Assembly (NCBI GenBank): GCA_035551355.1
Contig: DASZNF010000021.1
Coordinates: 1 to 64,000, forward strand
Source: DATATV01 sp035551355
GTDB taxonomy: Bacteria; Actinomycetota; Actinomycetes; Mycobacteriales; Pseudonocardiaceae
Direction of reading: 5' to 3'
Length of the DNA: 64,000 nt
Part shown: one piece after another, positions 32,255-42,416 of the stretch
How positions within the stretch are numbered: the stretch's first letter is position 1
Layout: every line of letters begins with the position of its first letter
Program-made: the position numbers and the translations under genes
Notes under the pieces: model-generated
What the model saw: the letters and a program-made list of their open reading frames with translations, nothing else
What the model was told of the DNA's origin: nothing
The model's database searches: none

Positions 32255-34492
32255 TCAGACCAGGTCGAACCGGTCGTTGTCCATGACCTTGGTCCAGGCC
32301 GCCACGAAGTCGTTGACGAACCGCTCCTTGGCGTCCGCGCTGGCGTAGACCTCGGCCAGGGCGCGCAGCTGGGAGTTGGAGCCGAAGATCAGGTCGACCG
32401 CGGTGGCGGTCCACTTGACCTCGTCGGTCGCGACGTCGCGGATCTCGTAGACGTGCTCCTGCGACTCCGAACCCTTCCACCGGGTGCCCGGCGCGAGCAG
32501 GTTGGCGAAGAAGTCGTTGGACAGCACGCCCGGCCGGTCGGTCAGCACACCGTGCTTGGTGCCGCCGGCGTTGGCGCCCAGCACCCGCAGACCGCCGACC
32601 AGCACGGTCAGCTGCGGCGCGGTCAGGTCCAGCAGGTACGCGCGGTCGACCAGCAGCACCTCCGGCTGCAGCTTCTCGCCCGGGCGCAGGTAGTTGCGGA
32701 ACCCGTCGGCCCGCGGCTCCAGGACGGCGAACGAGTCGACGTCGGTCTGGTCCTGGGTGGCGTCGGTGCGGCCCGGGTGGAACGGCACGGTCACCGTGAC
32801 CCCGGCGTCCTTGGCGGCCTTCTCGACCGCGGCCGAACCGGCCAGCACGATCAGGTCGGCCAGCGAGATCTTGGCGCCACCGGCCGCGTTGAACTCCTGC
32901 TGGATGCTTTCCAGCTGGTCCAGCACCGACCCGAGCTGCTCGGGCTGGTTGACCTCCCAGCTGCGCTGCGGCTCCAGCCGGATCCGGGCGCCGTTGGCGC
33001 CACCGCGCTTGTCGGTGGCCCGGAAGCTGGCGGCCGAGGCCCAGGCGGTGCCGACCAGCTGCTCGACGGTCAGACCGGAGTCGAGCACCGTGGCCTTGAG
33101 GGCGGCGATGTCCTTGTCACCGACCACCTCGTGGTCGACGGCGGGCACCGGGTCCTGCCACAGCTGCGGCTCGGCCACCCACGGGCCAAGGAAACGGCTG
33201 ACCGGACCCATGTCGCGGTGCAGCAGCTTGTACCAGGCCTTGGCGAAGGCCAACGCGAACTCGTCCGGGTGCTCCAGGAACCGCTGGGAGATCGGCCCGT
33301 AGATCGGGTCGAAGCGCAACGCCAGGTCCGTGGTGAGCATGGTCGGCTTGTGCTTCTTGTTCGGGTCGTTGGCGTCCGGGATGATCTCCGGGGCGTCCTT
33401 GGCCACGTACTGCTTGCCGCCGCCGGGGCTGGTGGCCAGCTCCCATTCGTAGCCGAACAGGATCTCGAGGAAGCGGTTGCTCCACTCGGTCGGCTTGTCG
33501 GTCCAGGTGACCTCCAGCCCGCTGGTGATCGTGTCGGCGCCGGCGCCGCTGTGGTAGCTGGACAGCCAGCCAAGGCCCTGCGCCTCCAGCGGGGCCGCCT
33601 CCGGCTCCGGGCCCACGTGGTCGTCGGCGACACCGGCGCCGTGGGTCTTGCCGAAGGTGTGGCCGCCGGCGATCAGCGCGACGGTCTCCTCGTCGTTCAT
33701 CGCCATCCGGCCGAAGGTCTCCCGGATGAAGTACGCGGCGGCCATGAAGTCGGCGCTGCCGCGGGGACCCTCCGGGTTGACGTAGATCAGGCCCATCTCG
33801 GTGGCGCCCAGGTCGGGCACCATCTCGGAGTCGTCGACGTAGCGGTCCTCACCCAGCCAGTCGTCCTCCGGGCCCCAGTAGATCTGCTCCGGCTCCCAGG
33901 TGTCCACCCGGCCGAAGCCGAAGCCGAAGGTCTGGAAGCCCATGGACTCCAGCGCCACGTTCCCGGCCAGCACGAGCAAGTCGGCCCAGGAGATCTGCTG
34001 GCCGTACTTCTGCTTGACCGGCCACAGCAGCCGGCGGGCCTTGTCCAGGTTGGCGTTGTCCGGCCAGCTGTTGAGCGGGGCGAACCGCTGCGCGCCATCC
34101 CCGGCGCCGCCGCGGCCGTCGTGGATGCGGTAGGTGCCCGCGGAGTGCCAGCTCATCCGGATCATCAGGCCGCCGTAGTGGCCGAAGTCGGCCGGCCACC
34201 AGTCCTGCGAGGTGGTCAGCACCTCGATCACGTCCCGCTTGAGCGCCTCCACGTCGAGGGAGGCGAACTCCTTGGCGTAGGAGAACTGCTCGCCCAGCGG
34301 GTTGCTCTTGGCCGAGTGCGCGTGCAGTACGGTCAGGTCGAGCTGGTTGGGCCACCAGTCCCGGTTGGTGCGCGGACGGCCGCCCGTCTTCGGGGTCGGC
34401 GCGTCGATCGCCGGGTTCTCACTCTCGCTGCCGTGCGCGGTCACCGAGTCGTGTGCGACTGGGCAGCCGGAGGGCGTGGTGGGGTCGCTCAT
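32255..34492 (-). CDS. katG: Catalase-peroxidase
   Basis: This 745-residue bifunctional heme enzyme removes hydrogen peroxide. Distal residues Arg112, Trp115 and His116 (IRMSWHSAGT), proximal His278 (AGGHTFGKTHGA) and the Trp115-Tyr237-Met263 crosslink positions are all present and offset by eight from the M. tuberculosis enzyme. The second, non-heme peroxidase-like domain is complete. The ATG lies 24 bp after the furA stop, so both form the usual furA-katG operon, repressed by FurA and induced by peroxide. Confidence 0.97.
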   Translation of the reverse strand: MSDPTTPSGCPVAHDSVTAHGSESENPAIDAPTPKTGGRPRTNRDWWPNQLDLTVLHAHSAKSNPLGEQFSYAKEFASLDVEALKRDVIEVLTTSQDWWPADFGHYGGLMIRMSWHSAGTYRIHDGRGGAGDGAQRFAPLNSWPDNANLDKARRLLWPVKQKYGQQISWADLLVLAGNVALESMGFQTFGFGFGRVDTWEPEQIYWGPEDDWLGEDRYVDDSEMVPDLGATEMGLIYVNPEGPRGSADFMAAAYFIRETFGRMAMNDEETVALIAGGHTFGKTHGAGVADDHVGPEPEAAPLEAQGLGWLSSYHSGAGADTITSGLEVTWTDKPTEWSNRFLEILFGYEWELATSPGGGKQYVAKDAPEIIPDANDPNKKHKPTMLTTDLALRFDPIYGPISQRFLEHPDEFALAFAKAWYKLLHRDMGPVSRFLGPWVAEPQLWQDPVPAVDHEVVGDKDIAALKATVLDSGLTVEQLVGTAWASAASFRATDKRGGANGARIRLEPQRSWEVNQPEQLGSVLDQLESIQQEFNAAGGAKISLADLIVLAGSAAVEKAAKDAGVTVTVPFHPGRTDATQDQTDVDSFAVLEPRADGFRNYLRPGEKLQPEVLLVDRAYLLDLTAPQLTVLVGGLRVLGANAGGTKHGVLTDRPGVLSNDFFANLLAPGTRWKGSESQEHVYEIRDVATDEVKWTATAVDLIFGSNSQLRALAEVYASADAKERFVNDFVAAWTKVMDNDRFDLV

Positions 34493-34516
34493 CTGCTTCC
34501 TTCCGAGCTGGTGCGT

Positions 34517-34945
34517 TCATTGGGCGGAGCGGGTGGCCGAGCAATCGGGGCACACGCCCCAATAGACGACCTCCGCCTCGTCGATCACGTAGCCGTGGTC
34601 GTCGGAGGCGGTGAGACAGGGGGCGGGGCCGTCGGCGCAGTCGACGTCGGCGATCGCACCGCAGGAGCGGCACACGACGTGGTGGTGGTTGTCCCCCACC
34701 CGGGTTTCGTAGCGGGCGATGGCGCCTGCGGGCTGGATGCGCCGCACCAGACCGGCATCGGTCAGCGCCCGCAGCACGTCGTAGACGGCCTGGTGGGACA
34801 CGGTGGGGTGGTCGGCGCACACCACGGACAGCACCGTCTGGGTGTCGATGTGCGGGTGATCGCGCAGCGCGCCGAGTACCGCCAGCCGGGGCTGGGTCAC
34901 GCGCAACGAGACCGACCGCAGCAGGGCCTCGAAGTCGGACGTCAC
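34517..34945 (-). CDS. furA: Fur-family peroxide-responsive repressor
   Basis: This 142-residue metalloregulator has the winged helix LRVTQPRLAVLGALRDHPHI and VSHQAVYDVLRALTDAGLVR, the metal-site histidines in VGDNHHHVVCRSCG, and a C-terminal CPDC forming a zinc site with CRSC. It precedes katG and is its expected repressor. The GTG at 34945 has no ribosome site but lies 6 bp after a near-perfect -10 box, so the mRNA is probably leaderless. Confidence 0.95.
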   Translation of the reverse strand: MTSDFEALLRSVSLRVTQPRLAVLGALRDHPHIDTQTVLSVVCADHPTVSHQAVYDVLRALTDAGLVRRIQPAGAIARYETRVGDNHHHVVCRSCGAIADVDCADGPAPCLTASDDHGYVIDEAEVVYWGVCPDCSATRSAQ

Positions 34946-34951
34946 AGACGG

Positions 34952-34981
34952 ATCATAAGCAGCCAATCTGGAATCAGTCAA
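34952..34981 (-). promoter_or_regulatory. Near-consensus leaderless promoter of furA-katG
   Basis: Read on the minus strand, TTGACT (complement at 34976-34981) and TATGAT (complement at 34952-34957) are 18 bp apart. The GTG start follows the -10 by 6 bp. The AT-rich spacer is the likely FurA operator. Confidence 0.75.
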
Positions 34982-35145
34982 AATTAGCCCGGTCACGGTG
35001 CGCCGCCGCAAACCGCCGCGCCCCCGGGTCGGCGCGGCCGGCCGGCCCGCGTGAAACCGCGCTGAAACCACGGTGAATGCCCACCCCCGCACCCTTGCCC
35101 CTGCAGAACGTGGCCGCCCGGCCACCCCAACCTTCAGGAGGGGCC

Positions 35146-36113
<968 letters not shown>

Positions 36114-36117
<4 letters not shown>

Positions 36118-36896
36118 GCATGACCTACCCGCTGCGCGATGCCGCCACCATGTCGCGACGCGTCTTCCGGCACGCGCTGCGCTATCCCAGCACGATCGTC
36201 ATGTCCGTCGGCATTCCCGCGGTGTTGCTGTTGCTGTTCGTCGGCGTGTTCGGCGACGCGCTGGGCGCCGGATTCCTCGCCGGCGGCCACGGCCCCTACG
36301 TCGACTACGTGGTGCCCGGAATCCTGCTGATGGCCGCCGGTTACACCGCCAGCACCACCGCGACCGCGGTCAACGCCGACATGACCCAGGGCATCATCGC
36401 CCGGTTTCGTACCATGGCCATCACCCGCTCGGCGGTGCTGGTCGGGCACGTGGCCGGCGCGGTGGTGCGCACCCTGATCAGCGTCGCCCTGCTGATCGGA
36501 GTGGCGCTGCTGCTGGGTTTCCGCCCCGCCGCCAGTCCGCCGGCGTGGCTGGCCGTGTTCGGGGTGATGGCGCTGCTGGTGCTGGCGCTGGCCTGGCTGG
36601 CCGTGGCCATCGGCCTGGCCGCCAAGAACCCCGAGGGCACCAGCGGTTTCGTGATCATCGTGCAGGTGCTGCCGTTCGTGAGCAGCGCGTTCCTGCCGCC
36701 GGCTGCGATGTCCGGCGCGGTGCGCGCGTTCGCCCAGCACGAACCGTTCACCCCGATCATCGACACGCTGCGCGGACTTCTGCTGGGCACCCCGGTGGGC
36801 AACAGCGGGCTGCTCGCGGTCAGCTGGTGCGTCGGCCTGGCGCTGCTGGGCTATCTGTGGTCCTGGGCGCTGTTCCGGCGCGACCCCAACCACTGA
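36114..36896 (+). CDS. ABC-2 type drug exporter permease (DrrB family), second copy
   Basis: This is a 260-residue, six-helix permease with ADMTQGIIARFRTMAITRSA and the PFTPIIDTLRGLLLGTPVGN end, paired with the ATPase before it. Its 3' end overlaps the 3' end of the convergent SARP gene by 77 bp. A strong hairpin that could stop this transcript lies 57 bp past its stop, inside the SARP coding sequence. Confidence 0.94.
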
Positions 36897-39800
36897 ACCG
36901 CTCCCGGGCCCGCAGCGCCGCCTGCGCCGCCGCGCTCAGCCCGGCCCAGTCCAGGTCGGCATACCTCGACACGGCGTCGAGGTATGCCGACCGGTCGGCC
37001 TGCCGGCCGAGTTCGCGCACCCGGTCCGGGGTGAGCGCCACGTGACAGCCGTTGCGGTAGTTGTGCCGCTGCGCCAAGGCGATCATCCGAGCGACCGAAC
37101 GCCCCGCACCCGATTCGCCACCGGCCAGGTCCACCACCGCGACGCCCAGCAACAACTCCCCGCGCGACTGAACGTCCACATAGGACCTCAACGGGGTGGC
37201 GAGCAGCCCGGCCAGGGTGCGCGGCAGCGCCTCGGCCAGCTCGCCGATCTCGGCCAGCCGATTGTGGTCGGCGTGCGCGAGCACCGCACCGACCTGCACG
37301 TCCAACCCCCAGGACGACAGCCCGGAGAAGTCGTCGGCCGGTGCCTGCCCGGCGATACGCAGCTGCCGCGCGGCGTTCCGCCAGCCCCGCAGGCCGGCCT
37401 CGATGTCGTTGCGCCCCAGCGCGATCTCCGCTCGTGCCACCGACTCGAACAGCGGCAGCCCGGACTCGGCCTCGTCCTCGACGTTGCGCACCAGCCAGCG
37501 CTCGGCCTCGTCGAACGCGCCCCGCTGCAGGTGGGCCAGCACCACGGCCCACCGCCCGCGCACCGCACTGGCCACCGCGCCCATTTCCTCCACGAACGAC
37601 AGTGCGATGTTCAGGTGCCGCAACCCTTCCGCGCCCGGCTCCAACAGCAGGCACAGTTCACCGATCCGGCCGTGCGCCAACGCCCGCAGCCAGAAGGCGT
37701 CCTGCCGCTCGAACGCGGCCAGCATCCGCCGTGCCGCGGCCAGCGCGCCGGCCAGATCGTTGGCGTACTCGCACCGGTAGCTGGCCACATGACTGGCCAC
37801 CCCGGCCAGCAGCGGATCGGCCGCCGCACACAACGCACCCAGTTCGGCCGGGCTACGGGCCGCCGTGAGCAGCACCATGTGCGCGGCCCGGGTGAACGTG
37901 TCCGGCTGCGCGGCAGGCAACCGGCGCAACGCCACCAGCGCCGGCACCGGACTGGCCTCCCCGATCAGGAACGCCGCCACCGCACACAACACCGCCGCCG
38001 TGCGAGTCGATTCCACCAGCTCGGGCCGCGGCCGACAGCGGGCCAGAACGCCGGCGGTGTCCCGGACCAGCGCGGTCAACCGGGCGAAGTTCGACTCCAC
38101 GAACCACAACAGCCCCAACGGCCCGGTACAGGCCACCACCGTCGCCCCGTCGCCCACGGCGACCGCCACGCGCAGCGCGGCGACCAGATTGTCCTGCTCG
38201 GCCCGCACCAACCCGACCCCGCGCGGCAGATCGGCCCCGGACAACGCGTCATGGGTCGAAACGCCGAATTCCCGCGCCCAGCCCAGAAATCGCGCCGTCA
38301 CCGCGTCGCCGTCCCCGGACGCCAGCCGGTGCGCGGTGCTGAACTCGCGCACCGTCTCCAACATCCGGAACCGCGTGCCGGTCGCGGTCTCGGCCACCTT
38401 CAGCAGCGACTGGTCCACCAGCTGCTCGACCGTCTCCCATGCGTCCGGGCTGTCCAGCAACCGCTGGGCGGCCGCCCCGGTGAAGCCGCCCGGGAAGATC
38501 GACAGCGCCCGCATGGCCACCTGTGCTTGCGGGGCAAGCAAATGCCAGCTCCAGTCGATCACCGCGTGCAGCGTGCGGTGCCGCTGGGGCGCGTCCCGGG
38601 CGCTGCCCCGCAACACCGCGAACCGGTCGTCCAGCCGCCGCGCGATCTCCGCCACCGACAGCACCCGCACCCGGGCCGCGGCCAGTTCCACCGCCAACGG
38701 CAACCCGTCCAACTGCCCGCACAACCCGCGCACCACCCCCGCGGGCAACTCGACCCCCGGCCGGGCCGCCCGGGCCCGCTGCCCGAACAACGCGACCGCG
38801 GTCGGCAAATCCAGCTCGGGCAACGGATACACCGACTCGGAGGACAACCCGAGCGGCGCCCGGCTGGTGGTCAGCACCCGCAGTTCCCGGCTCAACGACA
38901 CCAGCGCCCGCACCAACTCGGCCGCCCCGCCCACCACGTGCTCACAGTTGTCCAGCACCAACAACGCCGGACCCGGCGCGAGCGCGGCCGCGATCCCGGC
39001 CACCAGGTCGCGCGAGTCCCCCGGCCGGCGAGGATCACCGACCCCGAGCACCGCGGCCACCTCCCCGGCCACCTCCGCGTCCGTGCCCACCCCGGCCAGC
39101 GGCACAAAATGCACCACCGGAAAGGAAACGGTGTTCCCGACCGCATTGGCCAGCCGCGTCTTGCCCAGGCCGCCCACCCCGACAATGGAAGTAACCCGGG
39201 CCGTCCGCAGCAGGGCGCTGACCGCCGCGAGGTCGCTGTCCCGGCCCAGCAACGCGTTCGGCTCATGGCTCACGCCATGCCGCACCACCGGAGTGTCCGC
39301 CCGCAGCAGTTCGGCATGCACCGCCCGCAACCCGGCCCCGGGATCGCTACCCAACTCGGCCCGCAGCGCGCCGCGGTAGCCGTCGTAGCGGGCCAGCGCC
39401 GCCGCCGGAGACGCGGTGATCGCCTCACACCGCAACAGCTCGCCCAACACCTCCTCGTCCCGGGGTGCGGCCTCGGCCAGTTCGCTCAGCTCACCGAACG
39501 CCTCGCCGTGCCGCCCCAATCGAGCCAACGCCAGCGCGCGAACCCGGCGCACCGCGCGATAGGCCGGCACCCGCGCCGCCCGCAACGCCGACAGCGGATC
39601 GCTCACCTCCCCGCCCCAGCCCGCCGCCCCCGCGCACAACACCAACCCGGCGCTCGCCTCGGCCAGCGCGTCCGCATTGGCGCCCGCGCGCAGCAATTCC
39701 TGCGCGGCCGCCCTATGGCCGGCCAGCGCCGCCGCGTCGATGGAGGTCTCCGGCAGCGCCAGCCGATATCCGGTCGCCGTGCTCACGACGGCCTCGGCGC

Positions 39801-40014
39801 CCAGCCGGGAGCGGGCCCGCGACACCAGCACCTGCAACGCCTTCGCTGGGTGTTCGGGCCGCTCGTCCGGCCACAACGCGCTCACCAGCCGGCCCGTGCC
39901 GCACCCGGCCCGCGGCTCCTCGGCGAGCAGCGCCAGCAGACCCCGCAGCCGGGACCCCATGATCTCCCGGCCGCGAAACGACACCCCCGACAACAGCACC
40001 AGCTCCACCGGCAC
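36820..40014 (-). CDS. Large SARP/AfsR-like regulator (BTAD plus NB-ARC)
   Basis: This 1064-residue one-component regulator has an N-terminal OmpR-like winged helix (about 1-90, GTGRLVSALWPDERPEHPAK then LVSRARSRLG), a bacterial transcriptional activation domain (about 95-240), and an NB-ARC ATPase with P-loop VGVGGLGKTRLANAVG near 280, Walker B LLVLDNCEHV and LTTSRAPLGL. A long helical C-terminal half resembles TPR/LuxR-type sensors but lacks a recognisable LuxR HTH. Such proteins activate secondary-metabolite operons. It converges with and overlaps the second DrrB gene. The GTG at 40014 is the furthest likely start; the ribosome site is weak. Confidence 0.88.
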   Translation of the reverse strand: MPVELVLLSGVSFRGREIMGSRLRGLLALLAEEPRAGCGTGRLVSALWPDERPEHPAKALQVLVSRARSRLGAEAVVSTATGYRLALPETSIDAAALAGHRAAAQELLRAGANADALAEASAGLVLCAGAAGWGGEVSDPLSALRAARVPAYRAVRRVRALALARLGRHGEAFGELSELAEAAPRDEEVLGELLRCEAITASPAAALARYDGYRGALRAELGSDPGAGLRAVHAELLRADTPVVRHGVSHEPNALLGRDSDLAAVSALLRTARVTSIVGVGGLGKTRLANAVGNTVSFPVVHFVPLAGVGTDAEVAGEVAAVLGVGDPRRPGDSRDLVAGIAAALAPGPALLVLDNCEHVVGGAAELVRALVSLSRELRVLTTSRAPLGLSSESVYPLPELDLPTAVALFGQRARAARPGVELPAGVVRGLCGQLDGLPLAVELAAARVRVLSVAEIARRLDDRFAVLRGSARDAPQRHRTLHAVIDWSWHLLAPQAQVAMRALSIFPGGFTGAAAQRLLDSPDAWETVEQLVDQSLLKVAETATGTRFRMLETVREFSTAHRLASGDGDAVTARFLGWAREFGVSTHDALSGADLPRGVGLVRAEQDNLVAALRVAVAVGDGATVVACTGPLGLLWFVESNFARLTALVRDTAGVLARCRPRPELVESTRTAAVLCAVAAFLIGEASPVPALVALRRLPAAQPDTFTRAAHMVLLTAARSPAELGALCAAADPLLAGVASHVASYRCEYANDLAGALAAARRMLAAFERQDAFWLRALAHGRIGELCLLLEPGAEGLRHLNIALSFVEEMGAVASAVRGRWAVVLAHLQRGAFDEAERWLVRNVEDEAESGLPLFESVARAEIALGRNDIEAGLRGWRNAARQLRIAGQAPADDFSGLSSWGLDVQVGAVLAHADHNRLAEIGELAEALPRTLAGLLATPLRSYVDVQSRGELLLGVAVVDLAGGESGAGRSVARMIALAQRHNYRNGCHVALTPDRVRELGRQADRSAYLDAVSRYADLDWAGLSAAAQAALRARERFSGWGRAGTAPRTTDSPAAPGRRTS
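36954..36992. terminator. Strong hairpin inside the SARP 3' coding region
   Basis: Arms of 17 bp, GGTCGGCATACCTCGAC and its exact complement, enclose a 5-nt loop (ACGGC). It lies 57 bp downstream of the DrrB stop on the plus strand and within codons for YLDAVSRYAD of the SARP gene. It would suit a Rho-independent stop for the exporter operon. Confidence 0.7.
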
Positions 40015-40171
40015 GCCGATCAGGCTAGCCGCCGCGCCCCGCGCCCCGCGGCCCGACGCCAGGATCGAGCGAACGCCAGGCCACTCGCCCGCGTCAGAAG
40101 GAACTGTTGCCGGGCAACGACAATTCAGCCATGCTCCAGCGGAACCGCGACATCGGGAGGACGGACCGCAG

Positions 40172-40804
40172 GTGGAGCAGCCGGAGCAGTTGGTGTGGTA
40201 CGTGTCCTACGGCTCCAACATGCACCGCGCCCGCCTGGCCACCTACCTCTCCGGTGGCACCCCGCCCGGCGCCGACCGGGCCAACCCCGGCGCCCGCGAC
40301 CCGCGACCGCCGCGCCAGGATCTGGCCGTGTGGCTGCCTGGCGGGATCTATTTCGCCACCCATTCGCCGGTCTGGCACGGCGGCCGCGCCTTCTACGATC
40401 CGGCCCTGCCCGGCGGGGCGGCGGCCCGCGGCTGGCTGATCACCGCACGGCAGTTCGCCGACATCGCCGCCCAGGAGATGTACCGGGAACCGGGCGCCGA
40501 CCTGGACCTGACCACGGTGCTCACCACCGGTCGCGACCAGATGGGCGAAGGCCGGTACGAAACGCTGGTGCACTGCGGCGAGATCGAGGGCCACCCGCTG
40601 CTGACCTTCACCGCGCCCTGGCGCCTGGCCGACGTGGCGCCGCTCGCGCCCTCGCTGCCCTACCTGCGCATGCTGGCCGGCGGCCTGGTCGCCGCGCACG
40701 GCTGGGACATCCGCCGCGCGGCCGCCTATCTGGCCGGGCTCCCCGGCGCCGCCCCCACCTGGCGGCCCGAGGACCTCGCCACCCAGCTGGCCGAAACCCG
40801 GTAG
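40172..40804 (+). CDS. Gamma-glutamylcyclotransferase-like protein
   Basis: This 210-residue cytosolic protein begins LVWYVSYGSNMHRARLATYL, the YGSN loop of the GGCT/AIG2 fold, and has a Glu at the catalytic position in LVHCGEIEG. Some members turn gamma-glutamyl peptides into 5-oxoproline; the true substrate here is unknown. The GTG at 40172 has GGAGG 11 bp upstream. It is divergent from the SARP gene and ends 16 bp from the convergent F420-type gene. Confidence 0.8.
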   Translation: MEQPEQLVWYVSYGSNMHRARLATYLSGGTPPGADRANPGARDPRPPRQDLAVWLPGGIYFATHSPVWHGGRAFYDPALPGGAAARGWLITARQFADIAAQEMYREPGADLDLTTVLTTGRDQMGEGRYETLVHCGEIEGHPLLTFTAPWRLADVAPLAPSLPYLRMLAGGLVAAHGWDIRRAAAYLAGLPGAAPTWRPEDLATQLAETR

Positions 40805-40819
40805 GAAGCCCCGGGCAGG

Positions 40820-41251
40820 TCAGCGGATCCTGGCGCCGTACACGTGCCCGACCGTCATCCTCATCAGCACCCGGCGGTCGGACACCATCACCGACCGGTA
40901 CTCGTCCCAGTCCGGGTGCTCCCCCGCGGCCCGCCGGTAGTAGTCCACCAGCGCCTCGACCTCAGGACCGTTCGGGTCGGTGCCCGGCCCGATCAGCGTC
41001 ACCGCGCCCTCGGCGGTGGCCCAGGCCCAGCCGTCAGCGCTGGTGACCTCGATCGCGGCCCACGGGTCGCGTCGCAGGTTCGTCGTCTTGGCCCGTCCCT
41101 CGGTCATCGACACGTAGATCGCCCCGGCGTCCGGGTCGTAGTACGGCGTGACCGGGGAGAGTTGCGGGCGGCCGTTGGACTTCATGGTCGCCAGCACCCC
41201 CAGCCGGCTCTCCGCGAGCAACGAACGGGGGCTGAACGGTGCGTCGGTCAC
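40820..41251 (-). CDS. PPOX-class F420-dependent oxidoreductase-like protein
   Basis: This 143-residue split-barrel flavin/deazaflavin-binding protein has LGVLATMKSNGRPQLSPVTP and EGRAKTTNLRRDPWAAIEVT, typical for F420-dependent PPOX/FDOR-B proteins. It probably reduces an unknown substrate with F420H2. The GTG at 41251 follows GGAGGAGCAG at good spacing. Confidence 0.88.
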   Translation of the reverse strand: MTDAPFSPRSLLAESRLGVLATMKSNGRPQLSPVTPYYDPDAGAIYVSMTEGRAKTTNLRRDPWAAIEVTSADGWAWATAEGAVTLIGPGTDPNGPEVEALVDYYRRAAGEHPDWDEYRSVMVSDRRVLMRMTVGHVYGARIR

Positions 41252-41351
41252 GACTGCTCCTCCACGAACCGGCGAAAGCCTGTGATCACCACAGCATAAT
41301 GACGCCGACCGATCCAGTGCCGGCCAGCGAGCGCCGTCCCGGACGCCTGCG

Positions 41352-42416
41352 CTACAGCCCCAACTCCGTGGCGAGCCGGTCGAGGTGGAAATCGGCGTCG
41401 CCGTAGCCGAGCGCGGCCGCGGTGGCGTGCCGCAGGTAGCGGTGCAGGTCGTGTTCGGCGGTGAATCCGATGGCGCCGTGCACCTGCTGGCCGAGCGCGC
41501 AGACCCGTTGGTATGCCTCACTGACCACCGCTTTCGCGGTGCTGACGGCCAAATCGGCCGCCGACCCGGTGTCCAGCCGCCACGCCGCCTCGTAGGTGGC
41601 GAACCGTGCGCCGAGCACGTCGATCGCCATGTTCGCGCAGTGGTGCTGCACCGCCTGGAACGTGCCGATCGGCGTGCCGAACTGGCGACGCTGCCCGGCG
41701 TACTCCACGGTAAGCTCCAGCACGGCCTGCGCGCCGCCGACCATCTCGGCACAGGACAGCACCGTGGCGTGCGCGGTCACGGTGTCCACCGCTGTCGGCC
41801 CGTCGGGCAGAACCCGTTGCGACGCAACCGATACAGCCTCGAAGGTCACCGTGTAGACCGGCTCGTTGCCGATCACGTCGAGCCGCTCGTAGGCGATGCC
41901 CGGCGCGCCGCCGTCGACCAGGGCGACCGCCGGGCCGTCCGGAGTGGCGACGACCACCAGCAGATCGTCGACCTCCCGGGCGAACGGCACGAACAGCGCC
42001 CGACCGTCCACTGTGTACCCGTCGGCGGCCGGCGTGGCGGTGAGATCCGAGCCCTCGGCGCCCCAGCGCCCACCCGGTTCGGCCCGCGCGTAGCCGATCG
42101 CCCGGCCCCCGGCAACGGCCGACAGCCAGTCCTGTTTCTGTTGTGTGGTACCGACTCCGGCGATCGTGGACGCGGCGGCGACGGTCGGCGCGAAGGGAGT
42201 GGCTGCCCCGGCCCGGCCCAGCTCCTCGGCGACCAGGCACGCGTCCAGGAAGTCCGAGCCGACCCCGCCGTGGGATTCCGGCACCGCCAGTCCGGCCCAG
42301 CCGAGCTCGACGATGTCCTTCCACAGCTGCACCCCGTCCGCGACCGGATGCCCGGTGAGAAATTCGCGCGCGGTGGACTGGATCAGTTGCTGGTCTTCGG
42401 TGAGTGTGAGGTCCAC
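41352..42416 (-). CDS. Acyl-CoA dehydrogenase family protein, small subunit type
   Basis: This 354-residue FAD flavoprotein has TEDQQLIQSTAREFL at the start, RRQFGTPIGTFQAVQHHCAN in the middle domain and GQQVHGAIGFTAEHDLHRYL near the end. The C-terminal catalytic Glu of classic enzymes is not seen. It is last in the five-gene CoA operon, and its GTG overlaps the VOC stop (TAGTG). Together with the 410-residue dehydrogenase it resembles the paired FadE subunits used on bulky CoA esters, which is inference. Confidence 0.9.
   Translation of the reverse strand: MDLTLTEDQQLIQSTAREFLTGHPVADGVQLWKDIVELGWAGLAVPESHGGVGSDFLDACLVAEELGRAGAATPFAPTVAAASTIAGVGTTQQKQDWLSAVAGGRAIGYARAEPGGRWGAEGSDLTATPAADGYTVDGRALFVPFAREVDDLLVVVATPDGPAVALVDGGAPGIAYERLDVIGNEPVYTVTFEAVSVASQRVLPDGPTAVDTVTAHATVLSCAEMVGGAQAVLELTVEYAGQRRQFGTPIGTFQAVQHHCANMAIDVLGARFATYEAAWRLDTGSAADLAVSTAKAVVSEAYQRVCALGQQVHGAIGFTAEHDLHRYLRHATAAALGYGDADFHLDRLATELGL

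Noticed and set aside
32192..34987. Plus-strand open frame of 931 codons
   Set aside because: It is the complement of katG and furA and arises from GC-biased codons.
37042..41046. Plus-strand open frame of 1334 codons
   Set aside because: It is antisense to the SARP gene and full of H, R, P and Q runs; no real protein features.
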